NCBI GenBank assembly: GCA_016937015.1
Contig: JAFGWT010000491.1
Location: forward strand, 1-46,228
From: Deltaproteobacteria bacterium
GTDB taxonomy: Bacteria; Myxococcota_A; Polyangia; JAAYKL01
Reading direction: 5' to 3'
Length of the DNA: 46,228 nucleotides
Shown here: piece after piece, positions 1 to 9,350 of the stretch
Layout of the letters: the number at the start of each line of letters is the position of its first letter
Position numbering within the stretch: the first letter of the stretch is position 1
Notes under the pieces: generated by a model
What the model saw: the letters and a program-made list of their open reading frames with translations, nothing else
Told to the model about the DNA's origin: nothing
The model's database searches: none
Position numbers and translations under genes: made by a program

Positions 1-559
1 CGCCTTTGGGAATGGCCTTCGGAAGCGCACCGGTGGAAAACCGGCCTTCGGAAAACGTCTCCTGGCCGTTGGCCGCGGACACCGCCCGAATCCGATAGGT
101 GGTTTCGGCCTGCATGCCAATCACCGTAATGCGGTGGGTGGTTAAAAGGGCATCATCCACAATTCGAAACTCAAGCCCGTCCTTCCCAAACCGGACCTCT
201 GAGGTGGCGGGAATATCCGTGGTCCAGCTCACCAGGCATGAAATGGTCATGTTTGGGTTCGGGGTAATGGTCAATGCGTCCATCAACGGCGCTGAACCGG
301 AAATGGCGGTATCCACAATCATTGCCGAGTCGGTTTCCAGCGACATATTTGTGTCGCCACGCGAACCTGTATCTTCGCCTACCGTTGCGCTGTCATCGGT
401 GGTCATCGGCAGGGGTTCAGAATCTTCAGCATCGGTCCCGATCTGACTGTCGCTGTCCGCCGTCCCCTGGACGGTTTGGGTGCAGCCGCAAAAACAACTG
501 GCAGCCGAAGCAAAGACCAGGACAAAATAACAAATGTGGAAAACGAACTGTCGGTGCAT
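1..559 (-). CDS. Partial (runs off left edge) lipoprotein-like secreted protein with FnIII-like region; not in the ORF track
   Basis: Manual minus-strand translation from ATG at 559 is open to position 1: MHRQFVFHICYFVLVFASAASCFCGCTQTVQGTADSDSQIG...LTITPNPNMTISCLVSWTTDIPATSEVRFG...TTYRIRAVSAANGQETFSEGRFSTGALPKA. Signal peptide with Cys, then FnIII-like sequence. Confidence 0.8.
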   Translation of the reverse strand, partial: MHRQFVFHICYFVLVFASAASCFCGCTQTVQGTADSDSQIGTDAEDSEPLPMTTDDSATVGEDTGSRGDTNMSLETDSAMIVDTAISGSAPLMDALTITPNPNMTISCLVSWTTDIPATSEVRFGKDGLEFRIVDDALLTTHRITVIGMQAETTYRIRAVSAANGQETFSEGRFSTGALPKAIPKG

Positions 560-788
560 GAATCCTGGCTTTCGAAGTAAAGCGCTTTAGTTAGCGATGG
601 ATATTTTCACGACGATTTCAATTCTGTCCAGCTTTTTTTATCGCATTCAGGGTCTGAATTTACACCCCAGGTGCGAAATGCCCCAATTTTTCCCAGCGAG
701 TTAAGGATTAATAACACAAACCGATATCTGCATTATGCAGCTGCCACGAATCAGGCGCTGTCAATGACAAGTCAGGCAGGAAAAAACG

Positions 789-2699
789 ATGGAAAATAAT
801 TTTTTAGACCACGAATCAGCCCATTCGCGAACCGCCGCCATGGAAGGCGCCGGCTATTCGCAGGTTCATCCCAACTACGCCATATTCAATCCCATCTGCA
901 CAGACGCCACAGGAACCCTGTATCGGGGAAAATCAGTTCTGGATGACCGAATCACTGCAGTAAAACTGTTTGACGGAGACGTTACCCCCGCGCTGGTGAA
1001 TGTGGATGTCGGCAGCCCTCGCCTCGGCAATCTGATTGGCGTCAACGAAGTGCTGTCCGGCAACAGAGGCGTCCCGCTGGCGGTGATGGATTTACCCGGT
1101 GGCGCATGCCTTGAAAAACTACTGTCCAAAAAAGGAAAGCTGCCGGTCGGTGCAGCGGTGCATATCACATTGAATCTATCCCTGATCGTGCGTGCGCTGC
1201 ATATGCACAATGTGATTCACGGACACATAAATGCCCAAAGTGTGTTTTTAAAACGGCAGTCGAACGGTAGAATTGGTGTTCAACTGCTGCATCATCAGCT
1301 GGTGGGCCGACCCGCGCGATTCAATCTGTTCGAATATCTGTCGCCGGAGTTGGTTGGCGACAGCGATGCATTGATGCCGCGTGATGACAACTGGGCAATC
1401 GCCGTGTTGCTCCATACGATGATTTTCGGTGTGCCACCTTTTGCAGGTAACATCAGAGAAGAAACCGCACGGCGGGTGCTCAAAGAGAACCTTTCTCTGC
1501 CATCGGCGTTTGAGCGTGAGTTTGCCAGTGTGTCATCAGTGCTAAAAAAATCCTTGCGAAGAGATCCCGACAGTCGTCCCAGCGGCAGAGAGATGAATCT
1601 GCTTCTAAAATCAGTCCTGGCCAATCTGAGCGATACTTCCGATACCGCAGCGACTGGCAGTGCAGCTGACGCAGTCGCAGCGCAACCGTTCGGTGTGGAG
1701 GTCCCCCGTTCCGTCCCTGCGGAATCGTTTCTGGATGAAGATTTGCGGGACACGCGGCCTGAACCGGTGGTGCCCCAGAGTGACGCGGTGTCATCCCTGA
1801 TTCCCGAAGGCCGTTTAAAAGGGACTTCGTCCGACAATATTTCCGGGTACAGCCCATTTTTGTCCGAAGAAATGCGAGACACCAGTCCCGGCTCATACAC
1901 CATGTCCGATTTGGATGAGACCCCGGTGTCCGGATACTCCCCCATCGAAGCGGACGACATTATGGAGGTTGATATTGACCAGCTCATCACCCCCGGTTTT
2001 CCACAGGACCCGCTGAGTAACGACAAAAATGCCATCGTGCTTGCTGAATTTGAAAATATTTCATCCCTGTTTCCCCGAAACCCGCATTTGCAGTCCATTC
2101 ATCTGGTTCACAGCGTTTCAGGGGAGGCCACCCGGGCAAGGCGCATCCGCTACCTGGTGGCGGCAATGACCGGTTTGGCGATAATCGCCGTGGTGCTCAC
2201 CTCGCTTTATATTACAGTGTGGCGTTCTTCGGATGATGCTGATGATCATGTGGTGGCCGTGTCCGGCCAAAACGCGGTAGCCGGGCAAAACCTCGCCAAT
2301 ACGGTGGCCGCAGCGGAACCGGCGCCGAAAATTGAAAATACCGCTGAATCGTCGGTTGAAACCATCACTGTGACTTTGAAGGGATTGCCCCCCGCGGCAC
2401 ACGTCACCCTGAACGGTATGGAGGCGGAGTTACCGTTAACAATGCCCCGTTCGGATTCGCCGGTTGCAGTTCAGGCCATTGTGGGCAATCGCATTGTGTT
2501 TGCCGAAACACTGGTGCCCACACAAAGTCAGACATTTTATGTTGCCGGTTCTCTGGAAAAATCGCATAAAAGTAAAAGACGAAATAAGCGCGACGATGGC
2601 ACAAATGAAACGGCATCTTCCAGGCGGGATGCGACGGGAAGTCTGTCTTCGAACCCTTATCAGTTGAAACGAAATCCGTTTGCCACAGGAGCTAAATGA
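789..2699 (+). CDS. Degenerate Ser/Thr protein kinase-like (pseudokinase) with C-terminal TM segment and short extracytoplasmic domain
   Basis: Kinase-fold landmarks (ITAVKLF; VIHGHINAQSVFL; LFEYLSPEL; DDNWAIAVLLHTMIFGVPPF), but catalytic HRDxxxxN reads HGHINAQS and no DFG is visible; TM at 'IRYLVAAMTGLAIIAVVLTSLYITVW'. Confidence 0.75.
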   Translation: MENNFLDHESAHSRTAAMEGAGYSQVHPNYAIFNPICTDATGTLYRGKSVLDDRITAVKLFDGDVTPALVNVDVGSPRLGNLIGVNEVLSGNRGVPLAVMDLPGGACLEKLLSKKGKLPVGAAVHITLNLSLIVRALHMHNVIHGHINAQSVFLKRQSNGRIGVQLLHHQLVGRPARFNLFEYLSPELVGDSDALMPRDDNWAIAVLLHTMIFGVPPFAGNIREETARRVLKENLSLPSAFEREFASVSSVLKKSLRRDPDSRPSGREMNLLLKSVLANLSDTSDTAATGSAADAVAAQPFGVEVPRSVPAESFLDEDLRDTRPEPVVPQSDAVSSLIPEGRLKGTSSDNISGYSPFLSEEMRDTSPGSYTMSDLDETPVSGYSPIEADDIMEVDIDQLITPGFPQDPLSNDKNAIVLAEFENISSLFPRNPHLQSIHLVHSVSGEATRARRIRYLVAAMTGLAIIAVVLTSLYITVWRSSDDADDHVVAVSGQNAVAGQNLANTVAAAEPAPKIENTAESSVETITVTLKGLPPAAHVTLNGMEAELPLTMPRSDSPVAVQAIVGNRIVFAETLVPTQSQTFYVAGSLEKSHKSKRRNKRDDGTNETASSRRDATGSLSSNPYQLKRNPFATGAK

Positions 2700-3595
2700 T
2701 GACCATTCGAATTTCCGTTTTCTTATTTTTACTTTTTTTGATGCCGCTGCAGGCGCTCGGGTGGAATCCGACCACTGCCTGTCCCAAAACACCGGATGAC
2801 CAGGTCAAGGCGCAGATGACCGCGGGCAATCTGTTTGCAGAAGCAGAAGCCGATTACAGCGCCAGCAAACCGCTTAAGGCGCTCAAGGGATTCTTGTGTT
2901 CCCACAGAATAATGCCCCACGAAAATACGATTTTTAACATCGTTCAGATTGCGAAGCTGGCGGAACAAAGAGAGGCGTCAATCCGACTTTTAAAGGATTT
3001 TGTGGCGCACGTCGAAGGGGAACATATCACCCAGCCCATCAAGGAAATCATTTCCGACCTTGAAAATGGCGATTCGGCTTTGGCGAGTGACGCCGCTGAA
3101 ACCGAAAACGATCTTCAGAATGACCAAGGGGCAGATGCAGGCGAAACGGAGAATCAGGAGACTCCCACTAAACCGGAAGGCCCAGTCCCGTCTGATGCGC
3201 AGCATACGGACGATGGGGCAACGGACGGGGATAATTTTGCGTCGCAAATGAAAATGGAAAAGGCAGCCGCCCGAAAACGAAAATTGAAAATAGCCGGCAT
3301 TACTCTGATGGCGGTGGGGGGCAGTGCACTTATCGCGGGGGGCACTTTTCAGTTCCTGGCTGGCCGCTCTCAGCAAAAGGCGTCGGACACGGACAGTTTT
3401 TCTATATTTGAGAATCAGCAGGATAAAATGGGAAAATATCAGACCGGCGCGATTATTGGATATATCTCAGGGGGACTGATACTAGGTACGGGGGGGGTGC
3501 TGACACTCCTCTCCCGTAAAACTGAGGTGCTGCAAACATCGAAACTGACTATCTCGCCCAGCTACCGGGGATTGTTTTTGTCGGGGAGGTTTTAA
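2696..3595 (+). CDS. Hypothetical secreted/membrane protein (TPR-like N-terminal region, two C-terminal TM segments)
   Basis: Signal peptide at N-terminus; 4-bp ATGA overlap with upstream CDS; TM-like ITLMAVGGSALIAGGTFQFLAG and GAIIGYISGGLILGTGGVLTLL. Confidence 0.7.
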   Translation: MMTIRISVFLFLLFLMPLQALGWNPTTACPKTPDDQVKAQMTAGNLFAEAEADYSASKPLKALKGFLCSHRIMPHENTIFNIVQIAKLAEQREASIRLLKDFVAHVEGEHITQPIKEIISDLENGDSALASDAAETENDLQNDQGADAGETENQETPTKPEGPVPSDAQHTDDGATDGDNFASQMKMEKAAARKRKLKIAGITLMAVGGSALIAGGTFQFLAGRSQQKASDTDSFSIFENQQDKMGKYQTGAIIGYISGGLILGTGGVLTLLSRKTEVLQTSKLTISPSYRGLFLSGRF

Positions 3596-4656
3596 TGTTC
3601 AAGGGCAACTCAAGTATTCATTCAACAGCCCTGCTGCTTTTGAGTGCCCTTTGGGGCGTGCTCTGGATGGGGGGCTGCGCGGTTACCGAGGAAGAAGGTC
3701 AGTTTGCCTGCCAAACCGATGCGGATTGCCCCAGCGGGTGGCAGTGCAACATTGGGGGGGACGGACACTGCTATTCGCCGGAGCGAATGCAGGCGCTGTC
3801 CACCGATGACAGCAGCACACTCTGGGGAAGCGATTCGTCAACAGGGCTGGCCGGTTCTGACGATACGAATACATCCGTTGTTGACACTGCCGACACGGTG
3901 GATACCACCGATTCAGGGTCGGTGGCCACTGACGATTCAGAAGTGGATACCTCGGTGGACACGGACACGCCGACCGAGGCGGATACAACGGTGTCATCGG
4001 ATTTGGAAAGCGACAGTGAGCCGCCGACCGATAGTGATGGCCCGGACTCGGAGTCAGACACCGCCACCGCTGACTCAGATAGCGGAACAGGGGGCGATTC
4101 CGGCATCGACGCCGATACAGTGTCCGATGATTCCGATACCGGCGTTGATACCGAAACGGACACGGTCGAAGATACCCAAAGTGGCAACGACACCTCTGAC
4201 AGCGATACCGGGGCGGATACGGGGACGGAAACGGACACCGATACCGGCAGTGACACCGGCGTCGATACGGGCAGCGACACCCTGTCCACCAACAGCTGCT
4301 CGAAACCCATACTGATTGCCTCGTCCGGCGATACCTGGCAAGGAAACTGGTCCGAATACGGCGGTGCATTCTCCCAAAGCAATCCCAGTGGATGCGGTGA
4401 GGGCCAAAGAGACGTGTGGTTTTTGGTGTCGGTGCCCGCCAAGGGAAATCTGGCCATACAGGAGACCACCGCGTCGATGGTGGTGATACGGGAAATTTCG
4501 GACTGCACGCTCACCAGCTGCACCGGGTATTCCGATTCGTCAGAGATTTACGAAATCAGCAACAAAGCCAACGTGCCCAGGACCATTTTAATTATTGTAT
4601 CGGAAGCGCCGGGCAACAGTGAGGATGCATTCTCAGTCAACTTTGTTCCAATGTAA
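3595..4656 (+). CDS. Lipoprotein with Cys-rich N-domain and long Asp/Thr/Ser-rich low-complexity linker
   Basis: Overlaps previous stop (taATG); lipobox-like WMGGCAV; CQTDADCPSGWQCNIGGDGHC; then SDTDTGVDTETDT... region; folded C-terminal domain. Confidence 0.7.
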   Translation: MFKGNSSIHSTALLLLSALWGVLWMGGCAVTEEEGQFACQTDADCPSGWQCNIGGDGHCYSPERMQALSTDDSSTLWGSDSSTGLAGSDDTNTSVVDTADTVDTTDSGSVATDDSEVDTSVDTDTPTEADTTVSSDLESDSEPPTDSDGPDSESDTATADSDSGTGGDSGIDADTVSDDSDTGVDTETDTVEDTQSGNDTSDSDTGADTGTETDTDTGSDTGVDTGSDTLSTNSCSKPILIASSGDTWQGNWSEYGGAFSQSNPSGCGEGQRDVWFLVSVPAKGNLAIQETTASMVVIREISDCTLTSCTGYSDSSEIYEISNKANVPRTILIIVSEAPGNSEDAFSVNFVPM

Positions 4657-4700
4657 TCGGGCGATGCCAACGCTCCCCCACTACTACACTCTTTCCAGTC

Positions 4701-5150
4701 TCAGTGAATGGAGACCCATCCCAGGGCCGACGCCGACAGAATCAGGGCAATAACAAAAACAAAAATGACAAAGACGGGCGGATTGTCCTTTTTTATGGCC
4801 ATGGTCACAAAGGAGCCCCAGGCGCCAAATACGCCCGCCAGGCAGGCAATGCCAATGCCCAGCATGGAAATGCCATCGCTGGTGCCCAGATGATGCAGAT
4901 ACCAGTGACCACTGAGCACATTTTTGGCTGGGGACGCATTCAACCAGATCTGGTCGGCCCGCTGCCCGCGACAGATGCCGTTCAACAGGCTTTCAGAATC
5001 AAAAAACTGGTTGCCGGTGAAGTACAGAAACATCCCCACGATGGCAACCATCGACCCGGCCACGGCCATCCAGAAAGCGATGTCGCCATACACAACACCC
5101 GATGGCGAGGGCGTGGCGGAGGGGGTGTTTGTTGGTGTATTGCTGTTCAT
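4701..5150 (-). CDS. Small integral membrane protein, translationally coupled to TauE/SafE permease (possibly DUF1634-like)
   Basis: Three hydrophobic segments; shares position 5150 with upstream TSUP gene end. Confidence 0.6.
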   Translation of the reverse strand: MNSNTPTNTPSATPSPSGVVYGDIAFWMAVAGSMVAIVGMFLYFTGNQFFDSESLLNGICRGQRADQIWLNASPAKNVLSGHWYLHHLGTSDGISMLGIGIACLAGVFGAWGSFVTMAIKKDNPPVFVIFVFVIALILSASALGWVSIH

Positions 5151-6193
5151 TATCCAAGCGCTTTCATTATGAGGCGGATACCTGAGCCAAACATTACGAT
5201 AATAATCAGCGGCCGGATAAACCCGGCTTTTACCCGAAGCATGATTTTGGTGCCAATCAATGTACCAATCACCATGCCAATCATACTGGGCACTGCAAAT
5301 AGCGGAAACATTCCGCCGCCCTGAATGTAAGGCCAGACCGCTGCGGTATCCCCAATGGATATCATCACCTTGCTGCAGGTGGCGGCAACCTTGAGCGGCG
5401 CCAGCATCACCATGTTAAATACAGGCACCATTGCCCATCCTGCGCCAAGCCCAAAAAGCCCCGATATCAGTCCCACGACACAAAACAGCACCAGGGCCAC
5501 TTTAGCCCGCTTTACCCGATAGCTGACCACTTTACCCAGCGAATCCTCGAAGTAGGGCATGGGCAGATTCATTGCCTCAGTGAAGGCATCGACATGATTC
5601 ACATCGGGATACTCTGAATTCTTTTTCATGACAAACAGCACGCCGATGCCAATGACAAGGACGCCAAGTGTGCCCTGAATGAACGCTTCGCTGGACGGGC
5701 CCATCGATGATTTGATGTAGCCGGCCATGAGAGAGCCAATCACTGCAAACACCGCATACGGGAGCGCCGCCGTGTAAAGCAGTCTGATGTTGGCGATGCC
5801 TTTTCGCAAAAAGGGTCTGGCAGCGATAAGCGCGCCAACAGTGGCAACAAAAAGCCCGGTCGACCGAATAATGTAGGAGTCAATATTGGTAAATCCCATA
5901 AAAAGGGGCACAAAAATAACACCGCCGCCCACACCGGCGAGCACTGCAAAAATACCGATGGATGCGCACACCAGTATCAGACCGATAAAAAAGAGGGTTG
6001 GGCCAAGGGCGGTCATCTCAGTACCGATGGAGCCAAAGATGGCGCCGAATCCGGCGCTGGCAGTCGCCACTATCAGAAGCAGCGTTTTGATAACCTGATA
6101 CCGGTTGCTCCGGTGTGTCTCACTGCCTGTCGTTCCGGTATCGTCCCGGTTGTCGATTCCCTTAAGGATTTCGATTTTGTCCATAACTGACAT
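5150..6193 (-). CDS. TauE/SafE (TSUP) family sulfite/anion permease
   Basis: Polytopic membrane protein with GVGGGVIFVPLFMGF and LISGLFGLGAGWAMVPVFNMVM repeats typical of TSUP. Confidence 0.8.
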   Translation of the reverse strand: MSVMDKIEILKGIDNRDDTGTTGSETHRSNRYQVIKTLLLIVATASAGFGAIFGSIGTEMTALGPTLFFIGLILVCASIGIFAVLAGVGGGVIFVPLFMGFTNIDSYIIRSTGLFVATVGALIAARPFLRKGIANIRLLYTAALPYAVFAVIGSLMAGYIKSSMGPSSEAFIQGTLGVLVIGIGVLFVMKKNSEYPDVNHVDAFTEAMNLPMPYFEDSLGKVVSYRVKRAKVALVLFCVVGLISGLFGLGAGWAMVPVFNMVMLAPLKVAATCSKVMISIGDTAAVWPYIQGGGMFPLFAVPSMIGMVIGTLIGTKIMLRVKAGFIRPLIIIVMFGSGIRLIMKALG

Positions 6194-6507
6194 GGTTCCC
6201 TGTTCCCTGCATTTTATCAGCCCGGGGTTCTTTTCTCATCTGTAACACGTATTCCGGGTCGCCGGTATTTTTTATCTCCCGTACATACACAGCGATAATA
6301 TCCGGCGCCTCTTTTCAAAAAATGAATTTCACCAGCGCCGCTTAAGGTTTGTGTCATCCAACATTGAGTCCAGTGTATAAAAACTGGGACAGGAATCAAC
6401 CCTCATCCTGATTCTCTGCGCCGTTGACAATTGAGACCTCGAAGAAGCGCGCTGAGCTGTCTTTTGTTTGAACATCGATACATGATTCAAAGATGCCCAA
6501 ATTCACA

Positions 6508-7422
6508 TTATAAAAGGGACGAAAGGCGTCTGATAAGATTTTCAGCAGTCGGCGAATCCTGCTTTTTTATCAGTTCACTGGTTTCCTTTAAAGTCGGAAA
6601 CGAATGACATCCCCCTCGGCTGGTGACGCTTAAGGCCGCTGCGCCTGCGGCCAGTAAGATGCATTCGGCTGTGTTACACCCATGTAGTCGACCAAACAGG
6701 TAAGCTCCGTGAAAACAGTCCCCCGCCGCCAGTGTATCGACGGCGGTGACCTGAAACACCGGATGTTCCCTGGTGGCATCGCGGGTGATTTCCTTTACCG
6801 GGTTTTCGCCATCGGTAACGATGAGCATTGGGGGGTACATCATTTCCAGCGCCTCCTGCGAATGACACGCGTCCATCATGGCAATGAAAAACGGGGTCGA
6901 CGCGATGGGATCTGTCACCCCATGCATCAGTGTCTGGGTTTCCCTGCGAAAGGACCCCGCATCGAGTACTGAAGGCGTCGCGGCATGCATCAGCAGGCGC
7001 TGGCTCCACTCGAACTGGTGACCGTCCACCAGCACACCGTCGGCCCTTTGGGGAATGGGCATCTCTTTTAATGGGTGGTGTTTGGCGCTGTTGTGTGACA
7101 GCACGGTGCGGGTTCCGTTTTGCCCGTTCGAGATAATCATGGCGCAATTCACCGGTCCGTCATAGGGCTGCAGATAGTCAGTCTGCACCCCAAACCGGGT
7201 CAAATCAGCGATGACGATGTCGCTGAGCGGGTCGTTGCCAATTTGACTGAGCAGAGTGGTGTGAACCCCCCATTTGGCCAGCAGACAGGCGGCATTGGCG
7301 GCTGGACCGCCGGCTCCGGTGTGTAGGGCAGAGGTGAACTGTTTGTGATTTTCTTTGGGAAACCCATCTGTCATTGTCGCGATGTCACAGCATAAATATC
7401 CACAGCATATGGCGTGTTTCAT
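6508..7422 (-). CDS. PfkB-family carbohydrate/nucleoside kinase
   Basis: GAGGPAANAACLLAKWG N-terminal motif and C-terminal VDTLAAGDCFHGAYLFG (DTxGAGD-type signature). Confidence 0.88.
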   Translation of the reverse strand: MKHAICCGYLCCDIATMTDGFPKENHKQFTSALHTGAGGPAANAACLLAKWGVHTTLLSQIGNDPLSDIVIADLTRFGVQTDYLQPYDGPVNCAMIISNGQNGTRTVLSHNSAKHHPLKEMPIPQRADGVLVDGHQFEWSQRLLMHAATPSVLDAGSFRRETQTLMHGVTDPIASTPFFIAMMDACHSQEALEMMYPPMLIVTDGENPVKEITRDATREHPVFQVTAVDTLAAGDCFHGAYLFGRLHGCNTAECILLAAGAAALSVTSRGGCHSFPTLKETSELIKKQDSPTAENLIRRLSSLL

Positions 7423-7527
7423 AATGATATATTAGGTTGATCGCCCCGTTGTAGCAATCGGGAACTATCCTGACTGCGTCTCAGGGGCGCGCGGTCGAAG
7501 CAGAGAGCGGTACCGATGTCAACAGCG

Positions 7528-8337
7528 TCAGCTACGTATCATGCGTCTGGCGGTTTCGCGAACAGCGGCGGTGTACCCCATTTGTTTGGGAACCAGCTTC
7601 AGCTCCTGGGCAGGCATGGTTTTTAGCACCCTGGGAATCTGATCCCGGCCCAGTCTTGGATTGGTGAGCAGGGCGCGCCGCACCGGGGGACTGGAAATCC
7701 ATGATGCATTGTTGACTATCAGCTCCACCAGAGGAATCGGCAGAGCTCCCATGCGGGCGATACGCGCGACCTCGGGGATGGTCAGTCGCGGGTTCTGCAG
7801 CAACGGTTCCCACACACTCTTACCGTAAATGCGCTCCAGGGCAATTCGCTCGCTGGGAATGTTGCCTCTGGCCACCCGGTGCTGTTCAGAAGGGCTCAGA
7901 TTGCGCAGCTTTTGGTGCAGCGACAGATTATCGCCATCCCCTCCGGCAAACGCTTCCAGTATGGGCGCGTCCACAGGGGGGTGAGCCGGTTCATTGGCCG
8001 CATTGATCGCAGTGGACGCAAGGGGGCCGTCGTCCGATTCCGGCGTGACGTCGTTGGATTTGAGAATAAAACGCTGAATAGCATCCCGCGTTTCAGGTGA
8101 AAACCCAATAAACGCAACTCCGGCACCGGCTGCTCCTGGCGCCATCCACACCGCTCGCGCCTGGATAACAAAGGTATCGGATGAATTCGGGTGCACCAAA
8201 ACTATGTCACATTCGTCCCGTTCCCTTAATCGGGTTTCGTTGGGAATAAAGGTGCCGCCGTTTTTAAGGTTGGTCTCAAACTCGTGCTTAAGCGCTGCTG
8301 CTGAGTTGAATTCCATATGTATGCGAAGGCGCGTCAT
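7528..8337 (-). CDS. PilZ-like domain protein with C-terminal helical-repeat region
   Basis: N-terminal 'GGTFIPNETRLRERDECDIVLVHPNSSDTFVIQARAVWMAPGAAGAGVAFIGFSPETRDAIQRFI' resembles PilZ-type domains of delta-proteobacteria; HEAT/leucine-repeat-like C-terminus. Confidence 0.65.
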   Translation of the reverse strand: MTRLRIHMEFNSAAALKHEFETNLKNGGTFIPNETRLRERDECDIVLVHPNSSDTFVIQARAVWMAPGAAGAGVAFIGFSPETRDAIQRFILKSNDVTPESDDGPLASTAINAANEPAHPPVDAPILEAFAGGDGDNLSLHQKLRNLSPSEQHRVARGNIPSERIALERIYGKSVWEPLLQNPRLTIPEVARIARMGALPIPLVELIVNNASWISSPPVRRALLTNPRLGRDQIPRVLKTMPAQELKLVPKQMGYTAAVRETARRMIRS

Positions 8338-8423
8338 GCAGTCATTTATAACACAGATAAAGCAAATCCAAAACAGCGGGAATTATTTGACCGGCGGGTC
8401 TCACGGTGAGTGCCAATCGTCTG

Positions 8424-9238
8424 TCAGAAAAACAGAAACCGAAAAGACATCAGTGCAATGGAGGCCATCAGGCCCAGTCGAATGGCCTTATCGCCTTTCT
8501 TCATGGTCCATTTCACGGTAATCCACGACCCGACTGCGTTTCCTGTGCACAGGGCCAGCGCGTACAGCCAGTTGATTTTGCCACTCCAAATAAACACCGC
8601 CATGCTGGGCACAATGAATATCAGCACAATGAACACCCGGTGCATATTGACTTTCATCAGCGGCATGTTTCCCAAATGTCTCAGAGCGGCATAAATTAAA
8701 ATACCCACGCCCACCTGCACGGCGCCTCCGTAAAAGCCAACCAGCAGCATGGCCGGATACATCCACCTGCCTTGCGCAGGCGCATTTTGTTTGTCTTCGC
8801 TGCGCTTGGGAAAAAAATACTGACCACAATGAGTATCATCACAGCCGCAAGTATTTTTTCATAGATTTCCGCATCAATCGATACCGAAAAGAACGCTCCA
8901 CCAATCGCCCCGGGAATCGACCAGATGCCGAGTTTCAAACTTTCCTTTAAGTCGGTGTACTTCTCGCTTTTAAACGCCGCAGCGCCAGTGGCTGTGCTGA
9001 TGAGCACACCAACCCGGTTGGTGGCGTTGGCAACCACCGGGTCCACCCCCAGTAGCATCATGTAGCTCAGCACAATCATGGAGCCGCCACCACTGAGCAT
9101 ATTAATAAAGCTGGCCAGCGCACCGCTTAAAAACAAGCCGGTCATGAACATCAGGTCCAGTGCCGTGTCCGGCAGCAGATGCCACAGCGCTGCCACAACG
9201 GTTTCCACTATCTGCATTATCAAAAAAAACGTCTGCAT
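8424..9238 (-). pseudogene. TauE/SafE (TSUP) permease split in two frames (apparent frameshift near 8762-8785)
   Basis: ORF 8696..9274 gives the N-terminal TSUP half (GALASFINMLSGGGSMIVLSYMMLLGVDPVVANATNRVG) and ORF 8424..8762 in another frame gives the C-terminal half (MYPAMLLVGFYGGAVQVGVGILIYAAL). Confidence 0.65.
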
Positions 9239-9310
9239 ATTGGCCTCCCAGTCCGGCAATTGCAATCCCATCAAGGGATTGTCCTGCTTTTTTACTGTAA
9301 CCGTTTAACT

Positions 9311-9324
9311 TCTATACGTATAGA
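9311..9324. promoter_or_regulatory. 14-bp perfect palindrome TCTATACGTATAGA upstream of TSUP gene; candidate MarR operator
   Basis: Perfect inverted repeat in the 112-bp gap between the MarR gene and the TSUP start; related half-site CTATACG repeats at about 9327-9333. Confidence 0.5.
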
Positions 9325-9350
9325 TACTATACGCTTTGTCTAAAAATTTT

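Noticed and set aside
3644-4523. Several overlapping ORFs on both strands (223, 228, 250, 110 aa)
   Set aside because: Low-complexity alternative-frame shadows of the SDT-rich lipoprotein gene; no family-like sequence.
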